Of a stretch of DNA of 64,000 nt, positions 1 to 11,145 are shown piece by piece. The notes under the pieces are model-generated. The model had not been told where the DNA came from. It saw only the letters and a list, made by a program, of their open reading frames with translations, and ran no database searches. Numbering within the stretch: the stretch's first letter is position 1; the number at the start of each line of letters is the position of its first letter. Origin of the DNA: Hemileia vastatrix (taxonomy: Eukaryota > Basidiomycota > Pucciniomycetes > Pucciniales > Zaghouaniaceae); contig JASXTE010000014.1 in NCBI GenBank assembly GCA_030280995.1, forward strand, positions 27,801,150 through 27,865,149, read 5' to 3'. The translations under genes and the position numbers were made by a program.

Positions 1-398
1 TTGAACCAGAGAGACTGAAAAGAATTGGACAAAACAAAAAAAAATCCTGACCAAATACATAAAGGCCAAATTAAGCAAAACCAAAACAAATTAAGTTGTT
101 TATTCTCATTTCGGAGGAATCAGATTCTTGAAATCTCAAGGTTTAAACCAATAAGTTTGCCCCTAGGGCTTGAACCCCCTAAGCTCCTCTTCCAATTCTA
201 ATATCCCAACATCAGACATCCAAACAAATCTTCTATCCTCCTCCATACACTGAGTCTAGCACAGTTCACATAACCAGAATCAATAAATTCTCCATCCTGT
301 GAAATATCTGGAACCTCCACCACATCTTTAAAATCAACCTCCATACCAGTGACATGCAAGACATCACAATTTTCCTCTTCCCTATAGAAATCTTGCTT
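1..398 (-). other. Element B internal region beyond the gag-like frame
   Basis: Read on the minus strand this continues downstream of the gag-like frame. A short continuation of the acidic reading frame runs to a stop near position 196. Near 104-118 there is one copy of the CCTC-N6-GAG hairpin followed by ATAAAC that marks the end of pol in element H. No protease, reverse transcriptase or integrase sequence is visible, so the element seems to pass from gag-like coding to a pol-end relic. The rest of B is outside the window. Confidence 0.4.
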
Positions 399-1501
399 TT
401 AATCTGCAAAATCCTCCAGAATAACATCCATAACATCAAAATAAATATCCTCCTCCAAGCATAGACCTTCTGATCTTGAGGGAACCACCTGAAAATAATC
501 TTCCTCTATTAGAAAAAGATCCAAGACAGATTCTTTCTGTCCATCCAAAAATTCAACTGATACATACTCCTCTAATAAGCCATTATCTGAGCTTGAGAAA
601 GAAAAATAATCATCCCTCAACAACCATTCATCCACCACAGATTCCTTTGTAATATCCCAAATTCCTTCTTCATGACCAGACAAGTCCTCCTTCCCACATA
701 ATTCACCCAACCTTGAGGAAATACACTGATCCTTTAGTGTGCACATTTCCAAAACATCCAGTGAAGCACATTCCTGAGATCCCATGGCATCCTTTAGAAG
801 AGAAAAATCAGTTTCACAAACATCATCAGAGTCCCCATCTTCCAAAATTGATAGCTCCAACACCTCCCCAGAAATTGAATTTTCCACCACAGTCTCCTGA
901 ACTTCTCCATCCAACATGATTTCCTCTCCAGATTCCACATCCCTATCCATCATACCATCCAAATATCCCAAAATAACCTCCTTCAGAATAGCCATACCAG
1001 GAATCCTATTTTCCCCATTTGGAAGAGTCTTCATCAAGTCAGCCTTGAAAAGAATCTCCATAACCTCCACATTTACATTCCTACCCATGGCACTCCAAAA
1101 TACATACTTGACCCCATCTTCATGTAGTAATACATCATTATATACCAGATAATCCAAAGCCTCCCCAAATTCCTCCATAAAATCCCCATACTGAGAAAGA
1201 GAAGTTACACCACCTTTCAATTCCCACTTCCTATCAATCACATGAAGATCCACCATTGAGAAAGTAGTAGGCCACCTTTTAACCATTTCAATCTTCAACT
1301 TCCCCCAGTACTGACTCCTATATCCTGCCATACTAGAAACATCTTTCTCCACCTCCCTATTACCAAAGAGAAAGATTACTTGCCTTACCATGTCCAACAG
1401 TGAGGCCCCATCAATCTCAGAAGCAACCTCAAACCTAGCCAAAACCCCTTTTCATCCTCCCCCAAAAACCTTGAACTATCCCAAGACTGAATCCTAACCA
1501 T
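399..1501 (-). pseudogene. Element B gag-like gene with long acidic tail, frameshifted
   Basis: The N-terminal part matches the gag proteins of A, C and H in this window: VRIQSWD, then DGASLLDMVRQ, REVEK, MVKRW, FWSAMGR, LMKTLPNGE. After about 170 residues the similarity ends and about 180 strongly acidic residues follow, rich in D, E, L and V, with no zinc knuckle. The first segment (from an ATG at 1499-1501) and the main frame are in different frames, with a one-base shift near 1452. The acidic half is otherwise open, which is unusual in such a decayed region. Role inferred from the family: a capsid-like protein of a possibly non-autonomous element. The acidic tail is unrecognised. Confidence 0.6.
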
Positions 1502-1718
1502 CCTAGGAATTCCAAGTTACAGCCTCCAATCTCCACTAAAGATAGCCAAAGTCCCCCCAAGAGCCTTAGAGAGCTAGGAGGAATCAAATACAACAGAAAA
1601 GAAGACCCCTAGACCAGCCACAAAGAGATATAGAACCAAATCCAAAATCCACCAAAGGAGATCCACCAAAGAGAGAAGCCTAGATCAACAGAGATTCCAA
1701 AAAGCCAACAGATTTGTT
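1502..1718 (-). other. Element B leader
   Basis: Untranslated leader between PBS and gag of element B. I see no open frame and no clear hairpin. Confidence 0.4.
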
Positions 1719-1735
1719 CCCCACATTGGGTGCCA
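1719..1735 (-). promoter_or_regulatory. Primer-binding site of element B
   Basis: On the minus strand it reads TGGCACCCAATGTGGGG, four bases after the LTR end. It differs by two G-to-A changes from the A element PBS, which matches the 3' end of tRNA-Lys(CUU) as used by several retroelements. Confidence 0.75.
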
Positions 1736-1739
1736 GAAA

Positions 1740-2665
1740 TGTAGACAATCCTATAGTACTAGCTATAGGCCTTGACCAAGGGAGTTGGAGAAGAACCAGA
1801 GAGAAAATCCCCTTTCCATTTAGAAAAATAAGTGATATTGACCTGTTGCACAAAATTGGAGATCTGTTTGCTAGATCCTCTAATTAAACACTCTTGACCC
1901 CTGTAAAAGTGAAGATAATAGTCCCAGACAGACTACCAGAAAGAGTTGAAATAAACAGTAATATATTCCAAACAAACACAAGCCAATGAGACAGTGAGGA
2001 ACTGAAAAGCGATGAGCAAAGAGATAAGATGATTCCCAAAAGATCTTCCCGCACACGCATCATACAGCCAGTGCACAGACCATCCTGACCAATTCCTCAC
2101 CCAAAATCCAGCTTTCCCAGCCTTTTTCATGCATAAAAGTGCTATTTAGCGCCTCCCCAGCGCCCAGGCGGGCAGGTCTCTTGCAGGCAGCTCCGCTTAG
2201 GAGCGGACGGGCCGCTTCTAGGTCCTAAAACACCCATAAAACCAATAAAAACCCTAAAAACCCTAAAAAACCACAACTTCACTAATAAACAAGATAAACA
2301 CACATAAGACATACCAAAATGAAAAGAAAATGAAGGAAAATAAGCTGAGACATAATAAGTGACCCTAGCTTAAGCCTACATAAGCACCACTAAGCAATAA
2401 ACATCTAATAAATACCAATAAGAACACCATAACTACCCTATAAAGCAAGGTAACCACCCATAAGGGATACCAAAATGAAGAGAAAAGAAAGGACATTAAG
2501 CTGAGACATAATAAGTGACCCTAGCTTAAGGCTCCATAAACACTACTAAATATCACCTAAAGATGAAAAAAAACCACTAATAACACCATAACCCCAACAA
2601 CACCCTACATACCAAATACCCACAAATATGCACTCCAAAGGCCTACCCAGGTTTGGATCACCACA
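1740..2665 (-). repeat. LTR B1, 5' LTR of element B (minus orientation)
   Basis: In minus orientation it begins TGTGGTGATCC at 2665 and ends GATTGTCTACA at 1740, about 926 bp, directly before the PBS. Its last ~50 bases are almost the same as the end of LTR A, so A and B are related subfamilies. A second, interrupted copy lies at 44757-44891 plus 57235-57735. A GC-rich patch near 2150-2215 contains several CCG and CGG triplets in otherwise AT-rich sequence. Confidence 0.75.
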
Positions 2666-2669
2666 ACGC

Positions 2670-3762
2670 TGTGGTCTTCCAACATTGGCAGGGGCCTTTG
2701 TTGTGTGATTTGGCGCTGTTTGTGCATGTCTTAATTGACATTAGTTGAGGAGTTGGGTATTTTTCTGGTTTTATTCTGTGGATATTGGGTCTGCAGATAT
2801 GTGGGTACTATCATTGGATAGCCCTGGTTTTTCTATATATTTCATGTCTTGTTAATATTTTTCATATTCTAAGTTTTAAGGGGTGATTTCCTCATTTTTC
2901 AGTTACAAAAGATAGCTGTTTAATTTTGTTTTTTGCGTTTTACCGGCTAACCTTAAGTCTTAGGGTTAAGTGCTTAGTACCATTAGATAGGGCTAATTTA
3001 ACTCTATATTTCATGTCTCAACGTTGTTATAGCGTAATTTTGGGTTTTAAGGGTTTTAATAGTTGTAGTGAATTTTTCTAAGTAGATTAGATGTTTTTAT
3101 TGGTTTTCTGGCTTCAGGGAGGCTGGGCCGCTTCAGGCGGCACCTCCGACGTTGGGCGGCCTGCCAGCCTCTGTTTTAGAAGGTTGGGGAGCGCTTCTGG
3201 AGGGTTTTTTATTCAATTTGGCTGGTACAGGTGCCAAATTCATTGGTGTGCATGGGCTCTTAGATAGTGGTCTGTGTGTACATAGTGAATAAGACAGTTT
3301 GGGGCAACTTTAATTATCATACAACCATCTGGAGGTTATATCTTTGTTTCTCACTCAGTTTTCACTGTTTTTGGCCACAATTGGCTGTGTTTGTTGCAAG
3401 GTTAGTTCTTCATTTAACTCAACTTTGGCAACTGTTTTCTCTGGTGTAGTCTTGCAAGCTATATCAAGTATTATTGCTATCTCTGGTGTGGATTTGCAAT
3501 GTACATCAAGTATCATTGCTTTCTCTGGTGTGGACATTGGTCTACATTTCAGTTCTTTGGTCTGGTAGTCTGTCTGGGGACTACTTTCTTGGCTCATCAA
3601 GCAGTCAAGTGTGTTGAAAAAGGGTATTTAGAAAACAGGAACCAACTTACTTTAGCAAGTAAATCTCACTCTATTTTTCTAAAGTGACAGGGGATTTTCT
3701 CTTTGGTTTTTCTCCAACTCCCTTGGTCAAGGCCTATAGCTAGTACTATAGGATTGTCTACA
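2670..3762 (+). repeat. LTR A1 (5' LTR of element A)
   Basis: 1093 bp, TGTGGTCTTCC to GATTGTCTACA, matching LTR A2. It contains a GC-rich patch (3122-3172) with CCG and CGG triplets and a two-copy ~55-bp tandem repeat built on CTCTGGTGTGG (about 3430-3545). Small open frames here are short and not shared with related LTRs, so I do not call them genes. Confidence 0.9.
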
Positions 3763-3766
3763 TTTC

Positions 3767-3783
3767 TGGCGCCCAACGTGGGG
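3767..3783 (+). promoter_or_regulatory. Primer-binding site of element A
   Basis: TGGCGCCCAACGTGGGG, four bases after the LTR. It is complementary to the 3' end of tRNA-Lys(CUU), a primer known from several retroelements. Element D inserted three bases downstream. Confidence 0.85.
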
Positions 3784-3786
3784 TAG

Positions 3787-4557
3787 TGTCACTGGAGGAC
3801 CTACACACAAGGTCGAGGATGTTCCTGCAAGTGAGATAAAAGGTTCAGATACTTCTTCGAAGCACAGAGGAATAGTTCAAGGAAGCAATTCGAAGATGAC
3901 TTGAAGGAAGAACTACTGCTTTGAGTTATGTTTGAGAAGGATTCTAATATAATTGAACGGTAATATTAAAATTCTTAAGATCTCACAAAGGGTTGGAAAC
4001 TCAACAATCAATGATTTAGGATTTAGATATGATTACTGAGAAAATAAAGAAAGATACAATAATAATGATTTTCACTTAGAGTTGTATCACTATTAACTAT
4101 AAATACATTTTATAATTTAATTCTAAGGAATGTCGAACCAAAAACCCAACCCTTTTATATCCTTTATTCCTCCTCGCATTGACCTCCCTCTCATTGCACC
4201 ATTTCCATACCACAGACCATTAATAACATACACTTAGACCCTCTTTACTAATATCCGTCCATGTTCAATTTACCCCTTTTAATTAATTAACAAACTTTTT
4301 AATGAAAACTACTAGTGTACTATTACGTTGATCATAGCGCTGTGCGTCGCTTATTGAAATTAAGACTAAGACACACTATTGAGAGATTGACTAATTTAGA
4401 TTTAGAGTTTAGGATAGCACAGTTGAATAGTAAGTACACAAAGGGGAATTGCAGTTGCTATGAAGAATTGCTTTCTGTGCTTCGAGTATAGATTTAGAAC
4501 TCGATATTATTGATTTAATGAGCTGCTTTTGCCTCAAGTGTCACGTGGCGCCTGACA
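3787..4557 (-). repeat. LTR D1 (3' LTR of element D)
   Basis: 771 bp, same ends as LTR D2. In element sense it begins TGTCAGGCGCCACGTGACA, a start containing a CACGTG palindrome. No good polypurine tract is seen at its inner border. Confidence 0.9.
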
Positions 4558-4567
4558 GATGCCCAGG

Positions 4568-4575
4568 TATAAAAA
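4568..4575 (+). promoter_or_regulatory. TATA box for the antisense gene of element D
   Basis: TATAAAAA lies about 100 bases upstream of the ATG at 4670 and only ten bases inside the LTR border. It suggests the antisense gene has its own promoter. Confidence 0.5.
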
Positions 4576-4669
4576 TCCCGAGCTCCGTTGAGCTTGAGCC
4601 ATCTTCTCACACTAGTTTCTCTTTCCTCTATACATATCTTTTCTTGATTATTACTTTCCTCATTATATA

Positions 4670-5535
4670 ATGAACTATCCTACCCCAACGCCTATTCCTC
4701 CACACCCTAAAGCGGATGGGCGAATGGTTACACGACAGTTTTCCCAGGCTTGCACGGCTTGTGAAGCGATGGAGTACTTTTGTGTCAAAAGTACGGCAAC
4801 TCAAGGCCCTCTCCAGAAGTGCGAGTTTTGCCATTGGCGACGAGTGGCATGCGATGCGTTGACAAAGAACACAGAGATTGGACGACGATTCACCAAGACT
4901 AAGTTTTCGGTGATCCCTAAAACAAAAGAGGTGGTCGAAGACATTTGGGATGTCTCGGTTGGAGACAATCAATCGGTGGGGGAGAACAATAAGGAACTAG
5001 ATAACGAGATCACAACCTGGGTAACCCAGGCCACAGGTTTAAAATGGGGTGTCAAAGAAGAGATCGACAAATTGGTGGAGGAAGATGAGGATGAAGTCCC
5101 TGTTCCAGGGCGGACACCCAAAAAACGACGGGTGGTCATTGAAGATGACGAGGAGGAGAAAGAAGCAGAGGTAGAGGTGGCTCCAAGGTTGTTCTTAGAA
5201 CCTGACCCCATCTTCGAAGTAAGTTTTATCTGTTGCTTTTTTAGGGATGAGGTTACTGATGAGTTCTTGTTTAGACATCAAATGCCATTGTTGAAGAACC
5301 AATTGGGGAACCTGCGTCGCTTTTGCCAACTGAGGCAAACCCTCCGGTCACGGGTGGAATCGAAGAACCTGAGGAAACGCTGGACCAGGTGTGGTCAAAG
5401 AAGCCTCGTCAGGGTCGACGAGTTAGGTTCGCAGAAGAGTTTTGTGGGGAGGTCGATACAATTATCCATGCTGCTTCCTTTGATGTGGCAGAGGAACTGT
5501 TGGAGATTGGAGAGGTGGTTCCGGTAGGAGAGTAG
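4670..5535 (+). CDS. Antisense Zn2Cys6-like protein of element D (two exons)
   Basis: Exon 1 is 4670-5218 and exon 2 is 5275-5535. The 56-nt intron starts GTAAGT, has ACTGAT about 15 nt before the acceptor, and ends TTTAG, joining the frames in phase 0. The product is 269 residues. Residues C28, C31, C38, C51, C54 and C61 follow C-x2-C-x6-C-x12-C-x2-C-x6-C, within the spacing known for Zn2Cys6 DNA-binding domains. A basic TPKKRRV stretch (likely nuclear signal) and acidic runs follow. It is transcribed opposite to pol and converges with it. The reading frame is intact although pol of the same copy is broken. DNA binding is inferred from spacing only. The cluster is atypical because the basic residues lie in the second half. 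Confidence 0.7.
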
Positions 5536-6540
5536 GAGGTATTTGAGAAATTCAGGAAGGAGATAAGGGTAATTTTGGAGAAGATGAAAGGATTGGTTTG
5601 AGAAAAATTAAAAGAGAAAATTTGAAATGAAAGGGAGAGATTTAAAGAAGTAGAAAAGTAGAATTGTCTTTAGTTTTATTTTTGTATTATTTTATTGAAT
5701 TTAAGGTGAATATTATTTTTTATAGGATTTGGGAGAGAGAGAAAAAAAAGTTTTAAATAAAATTTTGCTTTAGAATTTGAAAGAAGAAATTTAAATAAAG
5801 AAAGAAAAAGAAAGAAGTTATTAATTGAAGGAAGTTTAAGTTTAAAAGAAAAATTTATGTAAGAGAAGAGAGAAAGAAGAAAAAAAATGGTTGGTGATTG
5901 AGATGAGTTTGTTGAAATGAAAATTTAATGAAAGAAGAATTTTTTATTTGCAAAAAGTTTTTTATTGATGTTTTAGGAATTTTAGATAGTTGAAAAGAGA
6001 GAAAAAACAGAATTAGAATTTAAAGAGAATTTGAAAAAGAAGAATCATTTGTTCAAAGAATTTTATAAAGAGATTTAGAGGTTGAAGTTAAGTTCGAGGA
6101 AATGGTTGTGTTGTTATTCGTACAAGATTTTGATGGTTCAAAGGAAAGAAAGTTTACAGAGATAATAAATTTTAGAAAAGAAAATTTTAAAGAGAATTTT
6201 AAATTTAAGAAAAGAATGTATTTAGAGAATTAAAAAAGAGAAGAGAAAAAAAAGCATTTAGAGAGATTTAAAAGTTTTTTATTTTATTTTATTATTTATG
6301 TTTATTCTATTTATTTGTTTATTTTTTTTTTAAAATTTTATTTTATTTTTAATTTTAAATTTTAAATTTTAAATTTAATTTTGATTTTAATTTTAGTTGG
6401 TTTTGGAGAAAATTTTATAGAAGGAGAAAAAAAAAAAGAAAACAAGGATAAGAAATTTAAGAGGTGTTTTAGATTTTAAGAGAAAGAGAAAAAAGAAAGA
6501 AAAGAAAAAAAAGAAAAGAAAATTTAAAATAAAAGAAAAT
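5536..6540. other. Purine-rich 1-kb spacer between convergent genes of element D
   Basis: The plus strand is strikingly rich in A and G (runs such as GAAAGAAAG), interrupted by T-rich runs near 6270-6400. It separates the end of the antisense gene from the chromodomain end of pol. No coding potential or RNA gene is visible. It probably serves as 3' untranslated sequence for both transcripts. Confidence 0.6.
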
Positions 6541-7124
6541 TTAAGGTTTTGGTTTTAAAGGATATTTCAAATAAAAAGATTTTAGAAGTTCAGGGGCGTT
6601 AGAAACATTGATGGCTGGTTCCCAGGATGTTTTGTCTGAGTCATCGAGGAAGCCTTCCCATTCCACAAGGTATTGAAGTTTCCCCTTGCGCATTCTTGAA
6701 TCAAGGATACAACTTACTTCCCACTCTAGATGATCTTCTACTTCGACCGGTTCCGGAGGGGGTTGGTTCTTGCCCGGGTATATTTCTTGAGCCAGTTCCA
6801 GGAGAGATACATGGAAAACAGGGTGAATCGCCTGCCATTTAGGAGGTAACTTGAGTCGAAATGCAGTTTTAGAGACTTCAGAGTCGATTTTGAATGGTCC
6901 CAAGCGTTTTTCAGCCAGTTTCTTTGATGGTCGTGTTGTTCAAATGTTTAGTGCGTCGAGCCATACTTTGTTGCCTGGTTTAAAGGAAGGAGCAGATTGT
7001 CAATGTTTGTCGGCCTGTTCCTTGTATCTTCAAATCGCTAATTCCAAATTTGTTTTAAGTTCTTCTTGGAGCCGTGATATAGTTCGAAGATAATGTTCCG
7101 CAGGATGATTAGTTCCTACATGGA
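6541..7124 (-). pseudogene. Element D integrase C-terminus and chromodomain
   Basis: The open part (120 aa, from 6903) starts GPFKI and reads through HPVFHVSLLE to a chromodomain with VEWEGF and SWEP and a terminal helix. Chromodomains of this clade direct integration to histone marks (family knowledge). Upstream the same frame continues to integrase, broken by stops near 6943 and 7021. It ends naturally at the stop at 6541. Confidence 0.8.
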
Positions 7125-7797
7125 TTAAGTTGAATCGAGGATGTCATCCATAAATGGTTTCAAAGGGAGATTGTCGTGTCGAAGAATGAGTAGAGTTATT
7201 ATAAGCAAATTCAGCCAGTGGTAACCATGTGGTCCAATCATCTTGTTGGTAACTGACATACATTCGAAGATATTGTTTGAGGATTTGGTTAACTCTTTCT
7301 GTTTGACTGTCGGTTTCAGGGTGATAGGCCGTGGAGAGGTTCCTCGTGATATTGAGTTGTCGACACAGTTGGGTCCAGAATGTGGATACAAACAATGAGC
7401 CTCTATCTGAAATAATATCATTTGGTAAGCCATGTTTGGAAAATACATATTCTAGAAACAATTTTGACAAATCTTCTGCTGTAGCAGTAGTAGTGGTTTT
7501 AATGAAAATAGACATTTTTAAAAATCTATCTACTATGACTAATATAGCATCAAAATCATTAGAAAAAGGAAGTTGAGAAATGAAATCCATCGATAAAGAT
7601 TCCCAAGGTTTAGAGGGAATAGGAAGTGGTTGAAGCAACCCATGCTTCCGGTGACGGGGAGCCTTATTCCTATTACATTTGTAACAAGCTTTTATATAGG
7701 CCTTGATTTCTCTGGTCATACCTGGCCAGAAGAAATCCCTTGCTATTAACTGGTAGGTTTTATCAACCCCAAAATGACCAGCTAATGGAGAATCATG
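7125..7797 (-). pseudogene. Element D integrase core
   Basis: Contains the CYKCNRNK half of the HHCC zinc finger and then MDFISQLP, SDRGSLF and the ERVNQ glutamate motif, giving the D, D, E catalytic set. It is interrupted by a stop before PRFNL near 7143 and is out of continuity with RNase H upstream. It is closest in style to Tf2/sushi integrases. Confidence 0.85.
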
Positions 7798-8850
7798 TCA
7801 ACTATTGAAAATCCATAATTTTATTTCATCGTTGTTGGGTATGACTACTCTACCTTCGAAGACTAATAGACCTGATTCAATACTAAATCTCTTGGCCCCT
7901 TGCTTTGAGAGTATTTTGTCTTTTAACCCTAAACAATAATTGTCCTTCGACTGAGCTTTGAGGATGTTGGATAGTGGATTTTGAAAAGATTGAATTGTCA
8001 TCGAATTAAGTTGATGAGTTGTTAACATTGATTTGTTGAAAATTGATTGCACATTTGCTGGGTTCTAGTCAGCAAATGCGTCCCCCCACTGTGGGTAAAC
8101 GTCGTCCCGACGTGACAAGATATCTGGGACAATGCAGTTCTTACCTGGGGGATAGGAAATAGAGAAGGGAAATTCAGACAAAAATTCAGCCCACCTGGCT
8201 TGACGCCTGGTTAACACTTTGGAAGACATGAAGTTATTTAAAGCATTATGATTTGTTAAAATTTGAAAAGGACTATCTAGGCTGAGAAGAAAAGAACACC
8301 ATTTTTTAAGACAATGGATAATAGCTAAAAGCTCTTTGTCATGAATTTCATAATTTAATTCTGCGGCTATGAGTTTGCGTGACTCAAAAGCAACAGGATG
8401 AAACAAATTTTTTTCAGGATTTAATTGAGAGATGACCCCTGCAATAGCATAATCGCTCGCATCTGTCTCAACTATTGTCGAAGCAGAAGTATCAAAATGT
8501 CGAAGAATTGGGGCTGTGGTGAACACCGTTTTCAGTGCTTTGAATTCCTTTCGTGCTGTAGAAGTAAAAACAAAAGGAATGTCTTTTCTAAGAAGAGAAG
8601 TAAGATTGGAAATAGTTTTAGAGTAATATTTAATAAATCTTCTATAGAAGTTTGCAAAACCCAAAAATCCTTGGAGTGATTTAATGTTTTTGGGCTCAGG
8701 CCATTCCAGGATTTTCTGGACTTTTTTGTAATCCATGACTAAACCGTCAATGGACAACGTAAAACCCAAAAAATCAATTTATTTGAGGTGGAATTTGCAT
8801 TTATTATGCTTGGAGTAGAGACCATGATCTCGAAGTCAATTTAGGACCTG
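7798..8850 (-). pseudogene. Element D RT thumb, RNase H and linker to integrase
   Basis: 8065-8769 reads from GFTLSIDGL through the RT connection (FLGFANFYRRFI) to RNase H (ETDASDYAIAGVISQ, YEIHDKELLAI). It ends near SRRDDVYPQWGDAFAD with a stop at 8065. The 7798-8052 segment continues the linker, with ILSKQGAKRF. Stops lie at 8767-8850, where the frame joins the RT core. The RNase H motif residues are intact; the breaks are nonsense changes. Confidence 0.8.
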
Positions 8851-10224
8851 TCAAACATGATGAATATGTTCATCTAGTGTTTTTGAGAATATTAAAATAT
8901 CATCTAAATAGACGACTACTAATTGTTCAACAACATCTTGAAAGACATCATTAAAAAAAGTTTGAAAAGTTGAAGGTGCGTTACACAATCTAAAAGGCAT
9001 AACTAAATATTCAAAACTACCAAATCTAGTGCGCATTGCAGTCAGTGGTTCATCACCTTCTGCAATGCGAATCAGATTGTAAGCGCCTCTAAGATCAATT
9101 TTAGAAAAGAAATTAGCACCATTGAAAAGGGTAAGAAGTAATGACATAGGAGGAACAGGATATTCATTCTTCTTAGTGACTTTGTTGAGCTTTCTATAGT
9201 CAACAAACAACCTAAGACTACCGTCCTTCTTTTTTACAAAGAGGACAGGGGAGCCGGTTGGAGATTTACTGGCTCTGATGAAACCTTTGGCTACATTCTC
9301 TGCAATGTAGTCTCGAAGAACTTGAGAATTGTCCTTCGACAAAGAATAGACAGGACCTGCCGTAGGTACTGGGCCTATTAACTCTATTTGATGGTCGTAG
9401 GGTCGATGAGGTGGTAACTTATTGGCCTTGCGGATTGAGAAAACATTGAGTAAATCGTGGTAGATTTCTGGTAGAGTTGATTTAATGCCTTTAACGTTGA
9501 TTTGGTCGTCCTCTTTATCTTTGAAAGAATCTGTCGAGGGGATACCTGAATTGAGAGAGCAGAATTCGATTACTTCGAGGCAATTTAAATCCTCTTCGAG
9601 TGAAGTCATCGAGCTAGAAGGGTTAGCCAATTGCTCATTTAGGAAAAGATCAGATGCTTGCAAGTCATCTGGCAGAGATTTGTCCTCTAGCAGGACGTTT
9701 TCAGGCGGGTTGTTTAACTCCCTATTGACCTGCATTGAAGAATCAGAAATATACTTAGAGCGTGGGGTGATCAATCCCCTAGTCCAATCAATTTTGGGAT
9801 TCCAATGCGTTAAAAAGTCATGGCCAAGAATGGTACTGTCCATCCTTGGGGAGTCCAAGACTGAGTTCCCACTCGAAGGGGGGAAAATTCGGAAAGTTGA
9901 AAACCCATAAAACTTTCTTACTGACCCAATATTTGGGTTCCTCTGATTCAACCAAATAAATTGAAGTTTGATTGATATCTGTAAATGTCAGCTGTAACTT
10001 CTCGGCAAAAGATAAACTGACAAAAGAAATTGAAGCTCCAGAGTCTATAAGACAACTGAAGGGGATATCCTCCTTAAAAAGAATGAATCTCGAGCGGTTT
10101 AAGGCAACTCCAGTCCTTGAGACATGGAGGTTCTGTGCAGGAAACAGGACTGGTGGCTGTTGGCCTGCCTCTGGTGCGAGCTCTAGTAGTAGCACCTGTA
10201 GGAGGAGTGCGTTGAACAGGTGCC
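8851..10224 (-). pseudogene. Element D gag remnant, protease and reverse transcriptase core
   Basis: An ATG at 10222-10224 starts a short gag-like N-terminus (MAPVQRTPP, arginine-rich). The protease frame follows almost at once, with the aspartic site LIDSGAS. The RT frame (from 9951) contains LPPHRPYDHQIEL, GFIRASKSPTGSPVLFVKKKDG's core motifs and the catalytic YLDD. A frameshift separates protease and RT near 9950. Compared with the usual Tf1/sushi layout, roughly the whole capsid and zinc knuckle are missing, so this copy has an internal gag deletion. Confidence 0.8.
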
Positions 10225-10287
10225 ATTTAAAGAATTTAGAGAAAAACCTGAAAAGGGACGTAGTAGTGCAAAGAAAGAGAACTACAG

Positions 10288-10301
10288 AGAATTAAATTAT
10301 A
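10288..10301 (-). promoter_or_regulatory. Self-priming PBS of element D
   Basis: Next to LTR D2 there is no TGG-type tRNA PBS. Instead these 14 bases are the exact reverse complement of 10627-10640 in the same LTR. The latter lies at the predicted transcription start, about 35 nt downstream of the TATA box. This is the arrangement of Tf1, where the 5' end of the RNA folds back as its own primer. Confidence 0.75.
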
Positions 10302-10302
10302 C

Positions 10303-11073
10303 TGTCACCGGAAGACCTACACACAAGGTCAAGGATGTTCCTGCAAGTGAGATAAAAGGTTCAGATACTTCTTCGAAGCACAGAGGAATAGTTCAAGGAA
10401 GCGATTCGAAGATGACTCAAAGGAAGAACTACTGCTTCGAGTTATGTTCGAGAAGGATTCTAATATAATTGAACGGTAATATTAAAATTCTTAAGATCTC
10501 ACGAAGGGTTGGAAACTCAACAATCAAAGATTTAGGATTTAGATATGATTACTGAGAAAATAAAGAAAGATACAATAATAATGATTTTCACTTAGAGTTG
10601 TATCACTATTAACTATAAATACATTTTATAATTTAATTCTAAGGAATGTCGAGCCAAAAACCCAACCCTTTTATATCCTTTATTCCTCCTCGCATTGACC
10701 TCCCTCTCATCGCACCATTCCCATACCACAGACCATTAATAACATACACTTAGACCCTCTTTGCTAATATCTGTCCTGGTTCAATTTACCCCTTTTAATT
10801 AATTATCAAACTTTTTAATAAAAACTACTAGTGTACTATTACGTTGATCATAGCGCTGTGCGTCACTTATTGAAATTAAGACTAAGACACACTATTGAGA
10901 GATTGACTAATTTAGATTTAGAGTTTAGGCTAGCACAGTTGAATAGTAAGTACACAAAGGGGAATCACAGTTGCTATGAAGAATTGCTTTCTGTGCTTCA
11001 AGTATAGATTTAGAACTCGATATTATTGATTTAATGAGCTGCTTTTGCCTTGAGTGTCACGTGGCGCATGACA
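10303..11073 (-). repeat. LTR D2 (5' LTR of element D)
   Basis: 771 bp. In element sense it carries TATAAAAGG and then the 14-nt start segment AGAATTAAATTATA. It is followed on the right by the ggtag duplication. Confidence 0.9.
10667..10675 (-). promoter_or_regulatory. TATA box of LTR D2
   Basis: TATAAAAGG on the minus strand. The first base of the self-priming segment (10640) is 35 nt downstream, a normal TATA-to-start distance. Confidence 0.65.
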
Positions 11074-11145
11074 GGTAGAACTTGCTAGTTCTTTAAAGTC
11101 TCTGTTCTCTTTGGTTGGCTCTTTTTGATGTTTTGGTCTGGAGGA
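11074..11145 (+). other. Element A leader with a stem-loop
   Basis: The A leader resumes after D. AGAAC (11077-11081) and GTTCT (11088-11092) form a 5-bp stem with a 6-nt loop, in the same place as the leader hairpins of C and H. Confidence 0.45.

Larger units (their letters stand above)
3787..11073 (-). mobile_element. Element D: Tf1/sushi-type chromovirus, inserted in the A leader
   Basis: Two 771-bp LTRs (3787-4557 and 10303-11073) with TGTCA/TGACA ends, flanked by perfect 5-bp duplications ggtag (3782-3786 and 11074-11078). The pol order on the minus strand is protease, RT, RNase H, integrase, chromodomain, the layout of the Tf1/sushi clade. Gag is almost wholly missing. A spliced gene lies on the opposite strand next to the 3' LTR. 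The LTRs differ at roughly a dozen places by eye. Confidence 0.9.

Noticed and set aside
3267..3687. Small overlapping open frames on both strands in LTR A1 (and the matching ones in A2)
   Set aside because: They arise from a 55-bp tandem repeat, have no ATG context or similarity to any protein, and are not kept open between LTR copies.
5219..5244. Shorter intron (26 nt) in the antisense gene of D
   Set aside because: Too short for a spliceosomal intron; the 56-nt choice has a branch site and restores a long open frame.
10220..10468. Plus-strand open frames over the D protease and LTR
   Set aside because: Shadows of the minus-strand pol and LTR sequence.
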